Shown here in pieces: positions 8,835 to 18,839 of a stretch of DNA of 64,000 nt (position 1 is its first letter; the number at the start of each line of letters is the position of its first letter). The stretch is from positions 1 to 64,000 of the forward strand of contig SVTO01000002.1 of NCBI GenBank assembly GCA_015063745.1. Reading direction: 5' to 3'. This DNA comes from Oscillospiraceae bacterium (GTDB lineage: Bacteria > Bacillota > Clostridia > Oscillospirales > CAG-272). A model generated the notes under the pieces. That model made no database searches and was not told where the DNA came from. It saw only the letters and a list, made by a program, of their open reading frames with translations. Both the position numbers and the translations under genes were made by a program.

Positions 8835-10964
8835 TCAGACATTCTCAAACAGCACCAGCTCACTGGTCATGGGAGAAAGTACTGTCCGGATGCCGTTTTG
8901 CTTCAGTTCCGCACCGGTCAGGAGTACGGAAGAACCGCTGTTGTCGAAGGTAACTTTGTAGGTTCTGCCAACGTCCAGCCCTCTCGGATATACGGTGATT
9001 TCCGGATCGTGCTGACCGGGCAGAGCGAAGATGGTCATTGCGGCTCTGGATTTGTCCGCGGCCACCAGTTCAAATGCAAGGAAACCTTCTTTTTCCGCCT
9101 GCGGAACGGAATCGTTGTGGTGATACATATGGGATGTGGGCAGGAAGGGACGGATGAAGTTCTTGTAGATACCGATACTGTGGCGCAGGAATGCCAGCTG
9201 TTCATCGTTCCATTCCGCATCTGCCGGGGCAAATACGTTCAGTGTGATATGACCCAGCATAACATTGCGCATCTGGAAATCCAGGGATGCCAGCTGATGA
9301 CAGCCCATGCCGGACACCAGTCGGTCCACCCTCTCCGGCGGCAGGGCCATGGTCATACCGAGGGTGATGTACACGGATCGGGGTGCGATCTGCCAGTCAC
9401 TCACCCATGTATGGTTGAAGCTCTGCAGCATGCCCAGGTCCGTACGTCCGCCGCCGCCCGCGCAGTTTTCGAAAAGAACATGGGGGAATTTCTTCTTCAG
9501 CCGTGCGAACATGGCGTATACGGCTTCGTAATGCTTCAGCACGGTAAATTCCTGTCTGGTACCGTTTTTCATGAAGTAATCCGTCAGGGTGCAGGCATTG
9601 TAGTCCAGACGGAAGAGATCCAGCTCATATTCCGTAATAAGCCGTTCGATCTCCGATTCCACCCATGCTGCCGCTTCCGGCACGGTAAAGTCGATCAGAC
9701 CGTTACTGCTTCTGCCATGGGCATCGGAGGTATACCAGTCCGGGTGCTTTGCGTACTGTCCGGCCTTCTGACCGATCCGTTCCGGTTCCATCCATAAACC
9801 GAATTTCATGCCAAGCTTATGGGCATGATCCCGCAGTTTGCCGATTCCGTAGGGATAACGGTCCGGGTCCGGGGTCCATATGCCGGTATAATCCCACCAG
9901 GACATTTCTTCCCCGGGCGGGCAGAACCAGCCGGCATCAATGATGAATACCTCCGCCCCTTCCGTCGCCATTTCCTCCATAAACCGGAAGATATCCGTGG
10001 TCATGCTGTGCTCAGCACCCACGCCGGCTACCACAAGACATTCGCTGCCGTCGGCTTCGGGACGGTTGAGAACGGAACGGCGGATATGGTCATAGGAAGC
10101 ATTCACCGCATCGTCCAGCGTACCGATCATGGCACCGATATGCACTTCCGGTGTGACGAATGTCTGACCGGGTTCGATCAGGTACAGGGGCAAAAAGCCG
10201 TCGATCGCCATATCTATGGCCAGTCTGGTGCTGTCGGCGTTCCGGCTTGTATCATAGTCAAAGGAAAATTCATACGCACCGCTGTGGGCCAGCTGACCGA
10301 AAATGAACATACCCGTATTCTTGTTTTTCAAAAAGAACAGGGGATGTCTGTAACGGTAACGTCCGAAACGGCCGGAGAAGGAGGTTTTGTCGAAGGACAG
10401 CTTTCTCCAGGTCATATCCCCTTCGTTTCCGTGACCGTAGTTTTTGAAATAACCGAGCTCGTAAACCTCTTCCGGATCCATAGTATTGCCGTACTGTCTG
10501 AGATCTGTTTCCTCAACCACGCCGCTGAAAACGGACAGGCGTGATACAGCCATGGCCTTATCGGACAGATTGCGCACCTCCAGCCAGCGGGAGAACATAA
10601 CCGTTCCGTCCAGCTTGGTATGTACGACAATTTCCACGGGCTTGATGGCCGAGGTCAGGGTCAGGGCGGTTTCTGTGGTACCGTTTTCGTTTTCCGTTAC
10701 GGTAAAATCCTTCACGGACAGGCGGTATTCCACGCTGACGCCGTCGATGGAAAGGTGAAACACGGAGGGTTCATGGATTCTGGTAACGAACGGAGGGCGT
10801 TTTTCCTCATTCAGCGGATATCCTGCCGTATTCCATCCGCCGGTGATTAACATACCGTCGAGAAAGCGTTCCTCATACACCGTCAGGCCGCTGCGGAAGC
10901 TGTAGACCGGCTCCGGCGCATTTCTTGTGAACACATTGATAAAGGAAGAATTTGTCTGTATCAT
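8835..10964 (-). CDS. GH36-family alpha-galactosidase-like enzyme (paralog)
   Basis: 709 residues, clearly paralogous with the gene at 6674-8815 over its whole length. The same landmarks are present: FIIDAGWFCPPG, MKFGLWMEPERIG, LDLFRLDYNACTL and FENCAGGGGRTDLGML. It has an N-terminal sandwich domain and a short C-terminal beta domain ending MTSELVLFENV. The start at 10964 is preferred because AAGGAG stands seven bases upstream. In-frame ATGs at 10997 and 10970 lack suitable spacing. It is first in the GH36 transcript, ahead of a second intact copy and a pseudogene. The copies have diverged enough to suggest older duplication with possible difference in substrate. Confidence 0.8.
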   Translation of the reverse strand: MIQTNSSFINVFTRNAPEPVYSFRSGLTVYEERFLDGMLITGGWNTAGYPLNEEKRPPFVTRIHEPSVFHLSIDGVSVEYRLSVKDFTVTENENGTTETALTLTSAIKPVEIVVHTKLDGTVMFSRWLEVRNLSDKAMAVSRLSVFSGVVEETDLRQYGNTMDPEEVYELGYFKNYGHGNEGDMTWRKLSFDKTSFSGRFGRYRYRHPLFFLKNKNTGMFIFGQLAHSGAYEFSFDYDTSRNADSTRLAIDMAIDGFLPLYLIEPGQTFVTPEVHIGAMIGTLDDAVNASYDHIRRSVLNRPEADGSECLVVAGVGAEHSMTTDIFRFMEEMATEGAEVFIIDAGWFCPPGEEMSWWDYTGIWTPDPDRYPYGIGKLRDHAHKLGMKFGLWMEPERIGQKAGQYAKHPDWYTSDAHGRSSNGLIDFTVPEAAAWVESEIERLITEYELDLFRLDYNACTLTDYFMKNGTRQEFTVLKHYEAVYAMFARLKKKFPHVLFENCAGGGGRTDLGMLQSFNHTWVSDWQIAPRSVYITLGMTMALPPERVDRLVSGMGCHQLASLDFQMRNVMLGHITLNVFAPADAEWNDEQLAFLRHSIGIYKNFIRPFLPTSHMYHHNDSVPQAEKEGFLAFELVAADKSRAAMTIFALPGQHDPEITVYPRGLDVGRTYKVTFDNSGSSVLLTGAELKQNGIRTVLSPMTSELVLFENV

Positions 10965-11097
10965 ATGCATACTCCTTTGTTCATGGAGGATTTTCATTAT
11001 TCATCATCATTATAGCATTGTTGCACAAATTATAATATAATTTTGCCGTCAAAAAATATAACAAATCAGTCAATTTTGCAAAAAAGCCATACGACAG

Positions 11098-11140
11098 CAA
11101 AAATGCGGCCATTCTCCGCTTCAGGAAGACAGCCGCATAT
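11098..11140 (-). terminator. Terminator of lepA-hemW
   Basis: ATGCGGC and GCCGCAT form the outer stem. On the minus strand it is followed by a T-run (TTTTTGC). It begins 20 bases after the hemW stop. Confidence 0.6.
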
Positions 11141-11160
11141 TCCATTATTGTTTCCGGCTT

Positions 11161-12363
11161 TCAGCTGCCGATCACGTATTTGCCGAAATCTGCGAATTCC
11201 AGAATTTCGGAGAGAATGTAGTTGGAGATAAACATGCCTTTCGGGGTCAGGGAGAATCTTCCGTTGCGGGCGATCATGTAACCGTTATCCACAAACCGCT
11301 TCAGCTTATGGCCGTACATGGTTTCAAAGGATGAACCGAAGCGTCTGGTGAATTCTCTGTCGTCAATGCCGTCCTTCAGGCGGAAGCGAAGCATGATGTA
11401 TTCACCCAGCCGTTCCCTCTCCTCCACCGTTTCGTTCTGATCGGTGATGCGGATGCGGGATGCGGGTTCTTCCACGCCCTTTATGTATTTTTCCTTATCC
11501 GGTGTAAAGGAAAACCGGCTGCCGTTGAAATAGGAATGGGCAGACACACCGAATCCAAGGTATTCCTCGCAGTTCCAGTATTTCAGATTGTGGGCGCACA
11601 TCTTTCCCGGACGGGCGAAATTGGAGATCTCGTACTGATAATATCCTCTGTCCGCCAGATACGCCACAGCCTGTTCGTACATATCGGCTTCCGTATCCTC
11701 GTCGGGCAGATAGGGGGCTATACTGTCGTATTCCCTGTAAAACTTTGTGCCCGGTTCGATTTTCAGATCGTAGAGGGAAATATGCTCCGGGTTCAGGCGG
11801 GTGACAAAGGACAGGGTATGCATCAGGGAGCCCATGGTCTGATGGGGGATTCCGAACATCAGATCCGTGTTGATATTGGTAAATCCGGCATCCCGCGCCA
11901 TTTTGTAGCTGCGTACGAAATCCTTCCGGGTATGCTTTCTGGACAAGGCCGTCAGTTCGTTGTCGTGGGCGCTCTGGAGGCCGAAGCTCAGACGGTTCAC
12001 GCCCAGCCGGTTCAGCTTCCGCAGACCTTCATAGGTCACGGTGGCGGGATTGGCTTCCATGGAAAATTCCGCATACTTCGTCAGACGGAAATTCCGTTTT
12101 ACCGCTTTGATCAGCCGTGTCAGCTCCTCCATCGGAACCGATGTGGGCGTACCGCCGCCGATGAATACGGTATCCGGTTCATAAACGCGGGCGCTCTTCC
12201 GGTAGCTTTCCATATGCTTAATCAGCGCATTCACATACCGGGTCACACATTCCGGATTCGGCGCCGGTGCGGAGTTGAAATCACAGTATGCACATTTGGA
12301 CAGGCAGAACGGGATATGGATATATATTCCCAGCCGTTTTTTATCATTATAATGGTTTAGCAT
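11161..12363 (-). CDS. hemW: HemW-type radical SAM heme chaperone
   Basis: 400 residues. The radical SAM cluster motif CLSKCAYC (C20, C24, C27) sits in the HemN/HemW context YIHIPFC. Further family segments are FIGGGTPTS, SMEANPATV, NRLSFGLQS and NTDLMFGIPHQT. HemW proteins are related to oxygen-independent coproporphyrinogen oxidase but act as heme carriers. The typical HemN N-terminal extra region is absent, which favours HemW. It lies downstream of lepA, a pairing common in Firmicutes, with an 85-base gap holding its AAAGG ribosome binding site. Confidence 0.92.
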   Translation of the reverse strand: MLNHYNDKKRLGIYIHIPFCLSKCAYCDFNSAPAPNPECVTRYVNALIKHMESYRKSARVYEPDTVFIGGGTPTSVPMEELTRLIKAVKRNFRLTKYAEFSMEANPATVTYEGLRKLNRLGVNRLSFGLQSAHDNELTALSRKHTRKDFVRSYKMARDAGFTNINTDLMFGIPHQTMGSLMHTLSFVTRLNPEHISLYDLKIEPGTKFYREYDSIAPYLPDEDTEADMYEQAVAYLADRGYYQYEISNFARPGKMCAHNLKYWNCEEYLGFGVSAHSYFNGSRFSFTPDKEKYIKGVEEPASRIRITDQNETVEERERLGEYIMLRFRLKDGIDDREFTRRFGSSFETMYGHKLKRFVDNGYMIARNGRFSLTPKGMFISNYILSEILEFADFGKYVIGS

Positions 12364-12448
12364 GGCGTTCGCCTTTCTTTACGGATCGCAGATATAATGC
12401 AGGGGAAACAGGGGATCACCGGCTATTCCGCCAGTTTCTGCCGCAGGA

Positions 12449-14269
12449 TCAGTTATCGTCGTCCAGTTTGAGTACGGCCATGAAGGCTTCGGGAGATACC
12501 TGAACGCTACCGAGCTGACGCATCTTCTTCTTACCTTCCTTCTGCTTTTCCAGCAGCTTCTTCTTACGGGTAATGTCACCGCCGTAACACTTGGCAAGCA
12601 CGTCCTTACGCAGCGCCTTTACCGTTTCTCTTGCGATGATCTTGGAGCCGATGGCCGCCTGAATCGGTACTTCAAACAGCTGTCTCGGAATATTGTCCTT
12701 CAGCTTTTCCGCAATCTTTCTGGCACGTCCGTAGGCTTTCTCGGAGTGTACGATAAACGTCAGTGCGTCCACCATTTCTCCGTTCAGCAAGAAGTCCAGC
12801 TTGACCAGATTGCTTGCCACATATCCTTCGAATTCGTAGTCCAGAGAAGCATAACCGCGGCTCCTGGACTTCAGGGCATCGAAAAAGTCGTAGATGATTT
12901 CGTTCAGCGGCAGCTTGTAGTGCAGTTCCACACGTTCCGTGTCGATGTATTTCATGTCAATGAACGTACCTCTGCGGTCCTGACACAGGTCCATGATACC
13001 GCCCACATATTCCGTGGGGGTAATAACGGATGCCGCCACGATGGGCTCGGCCGCCACTTCGATTTCGTCGGGTGCGGGATAGTTGGTGGGATTGTCGATG
13101 TAGATCACTTCCCCGTTTTTCTTGGTGATCTCGTAAATTACACTGGGGGCTGTTGTGATCAGGTCCAGATTGAATTCTCTTTCCAGCCGCTCTTCGATGA
13201 TTTCCATATGCAGAAGACCGAGGAAGCCGCAGCGGAAACCGAAGCCCAGCGCAATACTGGTTTCCGGTTCAAAGGAGAAGGCTGCATCGTTCAGCTGGAG
13301 CTTTTCCAGCGCATCCTTGGTTTCGTTGTACCGTGCGCCGTCGGCCGGATAAATACCGGCGTATACCATGGACTGCACCTTTTTGAAGCCGGGCAGGGGT
13401 TCGGATGCCGGGGACTCTGCACGGGTCACGGTATCACCCACACGGGTATCCGCTACGGTTTTGATGGAGGCGGTGAAGTACCCTACCTCGCCCGCAGACA
13501 ATTCACCTGTGGAACGCAGGCCGAAGGGATCCATTACGCCCACTTCCACCGTTTCGAATTCCGCACCGGTGTGCATAAGCCTGATGGTATCGCCCACACG
13601 CAGAGTACCTTCCATAACACGGATGTATACCACAACACCCATGTAGCTGTTGTACACGGAGTCGAAAATCAGGCAGCGCAGGGGTGCGTTTTCGTCACCG
13701 TCGGGAGCAGGAATATCACGGATGATGGATTCCATAACCGATTCGATGTTCAGACCGGTTTTGGCGGAAACGGCCGGGCAGTCCTCAGCGGGAATACCGA
13801 TTACATCCTCGATCTCCGCCTGTACGCGCTTCACATCCGCGGAGGGCAGGTCAATTTTGTTGATAACGGGCACGATTTCCAGATCCGCATCCACAGCCAG
13901 GTAGGCATTGGCAAGGGTCTGGGCTTCGATACCCTGAGTGGCGTCCACTACCAGAAGCGCACCTTCACAGGCATTGAGAGAACGGGAAACCTCGTAGTTG
14001 AAGTCCACGTGACCGGGGGTGTCGATCATGTTCAGGGCATACTCTTCCCCGTCCGGTGCTTTGTAGTCGATACGCACGGCTCTTGCCTTGATGGTAATGC
14101 CGCGTTCCTTTTCCAGGTCCATATTGTCCAGAAGCTGTTCTTCCATGTCCCGCTTGGCAACCGTGTTGGAGAACTCTAAGATTCTGTCCGCCAGAGTGGA
14201 CTTGCCGTGGTCAATGTGGGCAATGATTGAGAAATTTCTGATGTGCTTTTGCTTTTCCGTCTGCGCCAT
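12449..14269 (-). CDS. lepA: Elongation factor 4 (back-translocating GTPase LepA)
   Basis: 606 residues, the normal length. The GTPase motifs are complete: AHIDHGKST (G1), the RGITIK region (G2), DTPGHVDF (G3), NKIDLP (G4) and SAKTG (G5). The LepA-specific C-terminal domain with [20 protein letters not shown] closes the protein. LepA binds ribosomes and affects elongation under ionic stress. It leads the lepA-hemW unit from its own promoter. Confidence 0.97.
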   Translation of the reverse strand: MAQTEKQKHIRNFSIIAHIDHGKSTLADRILEFSNTVAKRDMEEQLLDNMDLEKERGITIKARAVRIDYKAPDGEEYALNMIDTPGHVDFNYEVSRSLNACEGALLVVDATQGIEAQTLANAYLAVDADLEIVPVINKIDLPSADVKRVQAEIEDVIGIPAEDCPAVSAKTGLNIESVMESIIRDIPAPDGDENAPLRCLIFDSVYNSYMGVVVYIRVMEGTLRVGDTIRLMHTGAEFETVEVGVMDPFGLRSTGELSAGEVGYFTASIKTVADTRVGDTVTRAESPASEPLPGFKKVQSMVYAGIYPADGARYNETKDALEKLQLNDAAFSFEPETSIALGFGFRCGFLGLLHMEIIEERLEREFNLDLITTAPSVIYEITKKNGEVIYIDNPTNYPAPDEIEVAAEPIVAASVITPTEYVGGIMDLCQDRRGTFIDMKYIDTERVELHYKLPLNEIIYDFFDALKSRSRGYASLDYEFEGYVASNLVKLDFLLNGEMVDALTFIVHSEKAYGRARKIAEKLKDNIPRQLFEVPIQAAIGSKIIARETVKALRKDVLAKCYGGDITRKKKLLEKQKEGKKKMRQLGSVQVSPEAFMAVLKLDDDN

Positions 14270-14444
14270 ATACGCCGATATGCTTCACCGATGTGTTCCG
14301 ATCCGGGAATCCATTGGTGAGGGCATCCTTTCTATCTGAAATCTGTAAAAATTTGTATTTTTATCCGTTTTGTGCTTCTGCCGCACAGCCGTTTCGGCCG
14401 GTTTGTATCCCTATGGGCATACCACACCTGATTTTAATAGTATT

Positions 14445-14473
14445 ATTATACCAGATAGAAAGCACTAAATCAA
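14445..14473 (-). promoter_or_regulatory. Promoter of lepA-hemW
   Basis: On the minus strand TTGATT, 17 bases, TATAAT (the -10 at 14445-14450). It is 175 bases from the lepA ATG, leaving a long untranslated leader in which no clear riboswitch was recognised. Confidence 0.65.
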
Positions 14474-14538
14474 GTTTTATCCCGAAAAATTCACAGAATT
14501 CCCATTTCCCGGAAGACGGCAAAATCCGCCTGTGCACA

Positions 14539-14567
14539 TTGACACGGGGGAAAAAGTATAGTATAAT
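14539..14567 (+). promoter_or_regulatory. Perfect consensus SigA promoter
   Basis: TTGACA (14539-14544), 17 bases, TATAAT (14562-14567). It drives the histidine phosphatase gene at 14611. It is oriented away from the lepA promoter, so the 14270-14610 interval is a divergent control region with no gene. Confidence 0.85.
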
Positions 14568-14610
14568 ATAGTATATTCGAAAGATTGCAGAAACGGAGGT
14601 GCTGTCCCCT

Positions 14611-15384
14611 ATGCCGAATAACGGCTCCATACGCAAAGGACGGGTTCTGCCCGTATTTCCCGTATTCCTGACTTCTCCCAGCCAGGCAGCCCATCTGCTT
14701 CTGGAAGGCAGACAGCTGATCTGTCTCGTACGTCACGGGCAGACCGACTGGAATCAGATCAAACGGCTGCAGGGCAGAGAGGATGTTCCCATGAACGGTA
14801 CGGGACGTCTCCAGGCCGCCTGTACTGCCATGATCTTCCGCCGCTGTTTCTCCGCAGGTGTGCATTTCGGGACCGTCTGCACTTCTCCCCTGTCCCGTGC
14901 CGCCGATACTGCGGGATATATCACCGCCGCCCTCGCCTCTCCCGATGATACCGACCCTGCTCTGCTGACTCCCGCGGAATCTCCCCTGATCGTACTGCCC
15001 AGCCTGAACGAACGGGATTACGGCAGTCTCTCCGGTCTGACATTGGAAGAACGCAAGGTTCTCTTCCCCAAGGGTGAAAAACAGGCTGGCAATGTGGAAA
15101 GCGTTCCCGCAGCAGCCGCCCGTATGTACGGTGCTTTTGACGATATGATGGATGCGGTGCCCGGCAAGGCTGTGATCGGCGTTACCCACGGCGGCATCAT
15201 CAATGCGGTTTTCTCCCGTCTTACCTCCGGTGAGATCGGTACCGGCAAAACCCTGACGGTAAACTGCAGCGTTTCCCTGATCGCCGCGGGCATCGGTTCT
15301 CCCGTTCCGCTGGCATACAATCTGCAGGAAGACGGCATTTACGAATACATGATCAAAATGCTCCGCTCCGGCGCCGAACTCTGA
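14611..15384 (+). CDS. Histidine phosphatase family protein (phosphoglycerate mutase-like)
   Basis: 257 residues. The phosphohistidine motif is LVRHGQTDWN at about residues 40-49. Later landmarks are SPLSRAADTA, LNERDYGSLSG with the second catalytic acid, and VTHGGIINAV with the second His. Members dephosphorylate sugar phosphates or nucleotides, and the substrate cannot be inferred. The start at 14611 is preferred to a GTG at 14599, because that GTG overlaps the GGAGG site. There are about 40 extra residues before the catalytic motif. A second, different family member lies at 18048. Confidence 0.8.
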   Translation: MPNNGSIRKGRVLPVFPVFLTSPSQAAHLLLEGRQLICLVRHGQTDWNQIKRLQGREDVPMNGTGRLQAACTAMIFRRCFSAGVHFGTVCTSPLSRAADTAGYITAALASPDDTDPALLTPAESPLIVLPSLNERDYGSLSGLTLEERKVLFPKGEKQAGNVESVPAAAARMYGAFDDMMDAVPGKAVIGVTHGGIINAVFSRLTSGEIGTGKTLTVNCSVSLIAAGIGSPVPLAYNLQEDGIYEYMIKMLRSGAEL

Positions 15385-15496
15385 CACCGCAGGTGTTTTC
15401 CGGAGTGTGCTATACAGTAGAGTTAGTATATACTTACCGAAGTTTCCCCGTCCCGTCCGCAGAAAACGAACTGCGGCTGTAAAGTGAGGTTATATT

Positions 15497-17770
15497 ATGA
15501 CAACACAGAAATTTTCCGTATCCGGTATGAGCTGTTCCGCCTGTTCCGCCGCCGTTGACAAAGCGGTACGTCAGATGGGCGGTGTAAACGATGTCATGGT
15601 CAGCCTGATGAACAACACCATGACCGTACAGTTCGACGAAGCGTCCGTCTCCGAAGAGGCCATCTGCAAAGCCGTAAAAGATGCGGGTTACGGTGCGTCC
15701 GTATATATGGGCAGATCGGCGGAGGATCCGGATGCTCTGCGGTATCGGAATCTGAAATCCCGTCTGTGGAAATCCGCCCTGTTTGCGCTTGTTATGATGT
15801 ATGTCACCATGGGGCATATGATCGGTCTGCCCCTGCCCGCATTCATCGACCCCCACACCGGCGGATATGCGCCTTTATACAATGCCATCGTCCAGCTGTG
15901 TCTGGCGCTTCCCGTAATTTTCATCAACCGTGCCTATTACGCGGACGGTTTCCGGGCGGCACTGCACAGAAGCGCGAACATGAACACCCTGATCGCGGTG
16001 GGTTCGGGCGCTTCCTTTGTGTACGGGATTTATATTCTCGTGAAAATGATTCTGGGTCTTGCGGACGGTGCGGATATTGCGCCTCTGACCCATGAACTGC
16101 ATTTTGAATCCGTAACCATGATTCTGGCGCTCATCACCCTTGGCAGAACTTTAGAACTGCGGGCAAGACGGAAAACCGGGGATGCGGTACGTCGTCTGCT
16201 GGATCTGGCACCCAAAACCGCGGAGGTCAGACGGGGCGAGGAAATCGTTACCGTTCCCGCGGAAGAGCTGACGGCCGGGGATATTCTGCTGATCCGTTCC
16301 GGCGGCGGTATTCCCTGTGACGGGATCATTCTTGTCGGCGGCGGTGCTGTGAATGAAAGTGTGATCACCGGGGAAAGCGTACCGGTGGAGAAGAATATCG
16401 GAGATAAGCTCATCAGCGGTACGGTGCTGACCTCGGGTTACGCGGAAATACGTGCGGAATCCGTTGGAGAAGATACGACCGTAGCCAGAATCGCCGCCAT
16501 GGTGGAAGAGGCCGCTACGTCCAAGGCGCCTGTACAGAAGCTGGCGGACAAGATCAGCGGTATCTTCGTACCCATCGTCTGCGGTATTGCGTTTTTGACC
16601 TTTGTGATCTGGCTGATTGCGGGCAGTTCTCTGGATACGGCGGTAAGCTTCGGCATTTCCGTACTGGTGATCTCCTGTCCCTGCGCCCTCGGACTGGCGG
16701 CACCCACAGCGGTCATGTGCGGTATCGGCCGGGGGGCGGAAATGGGTCTGCTGATCAAGAGTGCCGATGCGCTTGACCTGCTCTGCAAGACCGAAGCCAT
16801 TGTACTGGATAAGACCGGCACCATCACGGAAGGCCGTATGCAGGTGGAAAGTGTACACTGCATCAGAGAAAACGATTCTGTCGGGTATCTTGCCGCGGCC
16901 GCTGCGCTGGAAGCCATGAGTGAGCATCCCATTGCCGGTGCGGTTACGGCTTACGGTAAGGAAAAAGAACTGGATATACCGGAATGTACGGATTACCATG
17001 TGACCTTCGGCGGCGGTGTGGACGGACTGATCGGCGGAAAACGGTATTACTGCGGCAATCAGGCATTTCTGGAACAGAACGGTATTGTCATTCCCCACAG
17101 CGCTCTCATTCAGGGAGAAACCTATGCCAAAAACGGACTGACACCTGTATGGGTGGCTGCCAACGACACGGCCATCGGTCTGATCGGCGTGGGAGATGCT
17201 GTCAAGGCAAGCAGCAAGGCCGCCGTGGCACAGTTTGCACAGCTGGGTGCGAAGGTGGTCATGCTGACGGGTGACACGGAAATCACAGCCCAGGCGGTGG
17301 CTTCTTCCGTGGGTATCGGGCACGTGATCGCCTCCGTGAAGCCGGACGGAAAGTCTGCAGCCATGGAAAGCATCATGGACGGCAGTTATTTCGGTGACGA
17401 CAAACGCCGGGTTACGGTTATGGTGGGCGACGGTGTCAACGATGCGCCTGCGCTGACCAAGGCGGACTGCGGCATTGCCATCGGTCAGGGTACGGATATT
17501 GCCATTGAATCTGCCGGGGTGATCCTTGTGAAGAACGATTTGTCCGATGTGGTCAGAGCCATTCGTCTGAGCCAGGCCGTAATGCGGAATATCGCAGAGA
17601 ATCTGATCTGGGCATTCGGTTACAATTTGCTGTGTATCCCTCTGGCGGCGGGGGTATTCTTCCCGCTGTTCGGACTGAAGCTCACGCCCATGATCGCCGC
17701 CGCGGCTATGTCCCTGTCCAGCATCTGCGTGGTCAGCAATGCCCTGCGGCTGAGACGGTACCGCGGTTGA
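15497..17770 (+). CDS. copA: Copper-translocating P1B-type ATPase
   Basis: 757 residues. It exports Cu(I) across the membrane at the cost of ATP. One N-terminal heavy-metal domain carries SGMSCSAC (C13, C16). Eight membrane helices are expected, with the ion motif SCPCALGL near residue 395. Further motifs are the phosphorylation site DKTGTITEG (near 438), the nucleotide-site SEHPIAGA, MLTGD and GDGVNDAPAL. No copper repressor gene (CsoR or CopY) is present in the neighbourhood and no clear operator was seen upstream. The copper chaperone gene follows directly but has its own promoter. Confidence 0.95.
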   Translation: MTTQKFSVSGMSCSACSAAVDKAVRQMGGVNDVMVSLMNNTMTVQFDEASVSEEAICKAVKDAGYGASVYMGRSAEDPDALRYRNLKSRLWKSALFALVMMYVTMGHMIGLPLPAFIDPHTGGYAPLYNAIVQLCLALPVIFINRAYYADGFRAALHRSANMNTLIAVGSGASFVYGIYILVKMILGLADGADIAPLTHELHFESVTMILALITLGRTLELRARRKTGDAVRRLLDLAPKTAEVRRGEEIVTVPAEELTAGDILLIRSGGGIPCDGIILVGGGAVNESVITGESVPVEKNIGDKLISGTVLTSGYAEIRAESVGEDTTVARIAAMVEEAATSKAPVQKLADKISGIFVPIVCGIAFLTFVIWLIAGSSLDTAVSFGISVLVISCPCALGLAAPTAVMCGIGRGAEMGLLIKSADALDLLCKTEAIVLDKTGTITEGRMQVESVHCIRENDSVGYLAAAAALEAMSEHPIAGAVTAYGKEKELDIPECTDYHVTFGGGVDGLIGGKRYYCGNQAFLEQNGIVIPHSALIQGETYAKNGLTPVWVAANDTAIGLIGVGDAVKASSKAAVAQFAQLGAKVVMLTGDTEITAQAVASSVGIGHVIASVKPDGKSAAMESIMDGSYFGDDKRRVTVMVGDGVNDAPALTKADCGIAIGQGTDIAIESAGVILVKNDLSDVVRAIRLSQAVMRNIAENLIWAFGYNLLCIPLAAGVFFPLFGLKLTPMIAAAAMSLSSICVVSNALRLRRYRG

Positions 17771-17795
17771 CAAATCCTCCGGGATGGGGTATAAT
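17767..17795 (+). promoter_or_regulatory. Consensus promoter overlapping the copA stop codon
   Basis: TTGACA (17767-17772) begins inside the copA stop codon, with 17 bases to TATAAT (17790-17795). It gives the copper chaperone and the phosphatase behind it transcription independent of copA. Confidence 0.85.
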
Positions 17796-17829
17796 GGAAC
17801 TGTAAATCATAGGAAAAGAGGACTTGATT

Positions 17830-18048
17830 ATGTTATTCGGAAAGAAAAAAACCGTAAAGCTGAAAATCGAAGGTATGCATTGCCCCCGTTGTGCCGAAAA
17901 GGTGGAAAACGCGCTGAAGGCTCTGGGCTGCAAGGCGGAAATTGATGTGAAGCTGGGTAAGGCTACTGTCACCTGTCCCGAAAAGGTAACGGATGCGCAG
18001 CTGACCGAAGCTGTGACCGCTGCAGGCTTCCCCGCTGTGATCGCGTAA
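17830..18048 (+). CDS. copZ: Copper chaperone, heavy-metal-associated domain protein
   Basis: 72 residues, a single HMA domain with IEGMHCPRC (C18, C21) as the metal site. Such proteins hand Cu(I) to the ATPase encoded next door. The ATG at 17830 has AGAGGA seven bases upstream. A TTG at 17824 would overlap this spacing and is less likely. The stop codon overlaps the next start (TAATG), which implies translational coupling to the phosphatase. Confidence 0.88.
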   Translation: MLFGKKKTVKLKIEGMHCPRCAEKVENALKALGCKAEIDVKLGKATVTCPEKVTDAQLTEAVTAAGFPAVIA

Positions 18049-18713
18049 TGGATATGTCTGTCAGAATCATTCTGGTACGCCACGGGGAAAGTCTTGCCAA
18101 TGTGGCAAAATTCTTTGCCGGGCATACCAATGTGGACCTGTCCGAAAAGGGTTATATGCAGGCGGAGATGACGGTGGACTATGTGCTGTCCCGGTATACT
18201 GTGGATAAGATATATGCCAGCGATCTTCTGCGGGCGTACAACACGGTCAGACCGGCGGCGGATCGGCTGGGAATCGATGTGATTCCCGACAGAGAGCTGC
18301 GGGAGATTTTTGCGGGGGAATGGGAAGGCCGTTCCTTTACGAACCTGCAGAAAACCTATCCGGCGGATTATGCTGTATGGATGAACGATATCGGTCATGC
18401 TTCCCCCACGGGCGGCGAATCGGTTGCGCATCTGTGGGAGAGAGTTTCCGCTGCGCTTCTGCGTATTGCGGGTGAGAATCCCGGTAAAACCGTGCTGATC
18501 GGTACCCACGCAACCCCCATCCGTGCCATGCAGTGTATGCTGTCCGGCAAGACACCGGCAGAGATGAAGGACACGCCCTGGGTTTCCAATGCATCCGTTT
18601 CCGTGGTGGAATATGTGCCGGATCCGGGGGAAAAAACGATTCCCCGTGCTGTTTGCTTCGGTGAGGACGGGCATCTGGATGCGCTGAAGACCGTATTCCC
18701 CGCCAATGTATAG
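18048..18713 (+). CDS. Histidine phosphatase family protein
   Basis: 221 residues. The catalytic signature ILVRHGESLANV is at the N-terminus, with SDLLRAYNT, LREIFAGEWEG and IGTHATPIRAM behind it. The family hydrolyses phosphate esters, and the substrate is not evident. The start overlaps the chaperone stop by one base, so both are translated from one message. A functional link with copper handling is not implied by the family. The neighbouring phosphatase at 14611 is only distantly similar. Confidence 0.82.
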   Translation: MDMSVRIILVRHGESLANVAKFFAGHTNVDLSEKGYMQAEMTVDYVLSRYTVDKIYASDLLRAYNTVRPAADRLGIDVIPDRELREIFAGEWEGRSFTNLQKTYPADYAVWMNDIGHASPTGGESVAHLWERVSAALLRIAGENPGKTVLIGTHATPIRAMQCMLSGKTPAEMKDTPWVSNASVSVVEYVPDPGEKTIPRAVCFGEDGHLDALKTVFPANV

Positions 18714-18785
18714 AATTTGTCATATGTGAAAAATACTGCCAACATTTTTTTGATTGTTTTAACCAATGCATTTTTCTCGTAAATC

Positions 18786-18794
18786 TGATATAAT
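18786..18794 (+). promoter_or_regulatory. Extended -10 promoter of the first MBL-fold lipoprotein gene
   Basis: TGATATAAT is an extended -10 element, with only a weak -35 region upstream. It lies 45 bases before the ATG at 18840, which has a GAGGGTG ribosome binding site. Confidence 0.55.
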
Positions 18795-18839
18795 TATGAT
18801 GTAAAAAATTTGTTATTATCATTTTGTGAGGGTGAAATC

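Noticed and set aside
16151..17773. A 540-codon open frame antisense to copA
   Set aside because: copA has all P-type ATPase motifs. The antisense frame has no domain and no ribosome binding site.
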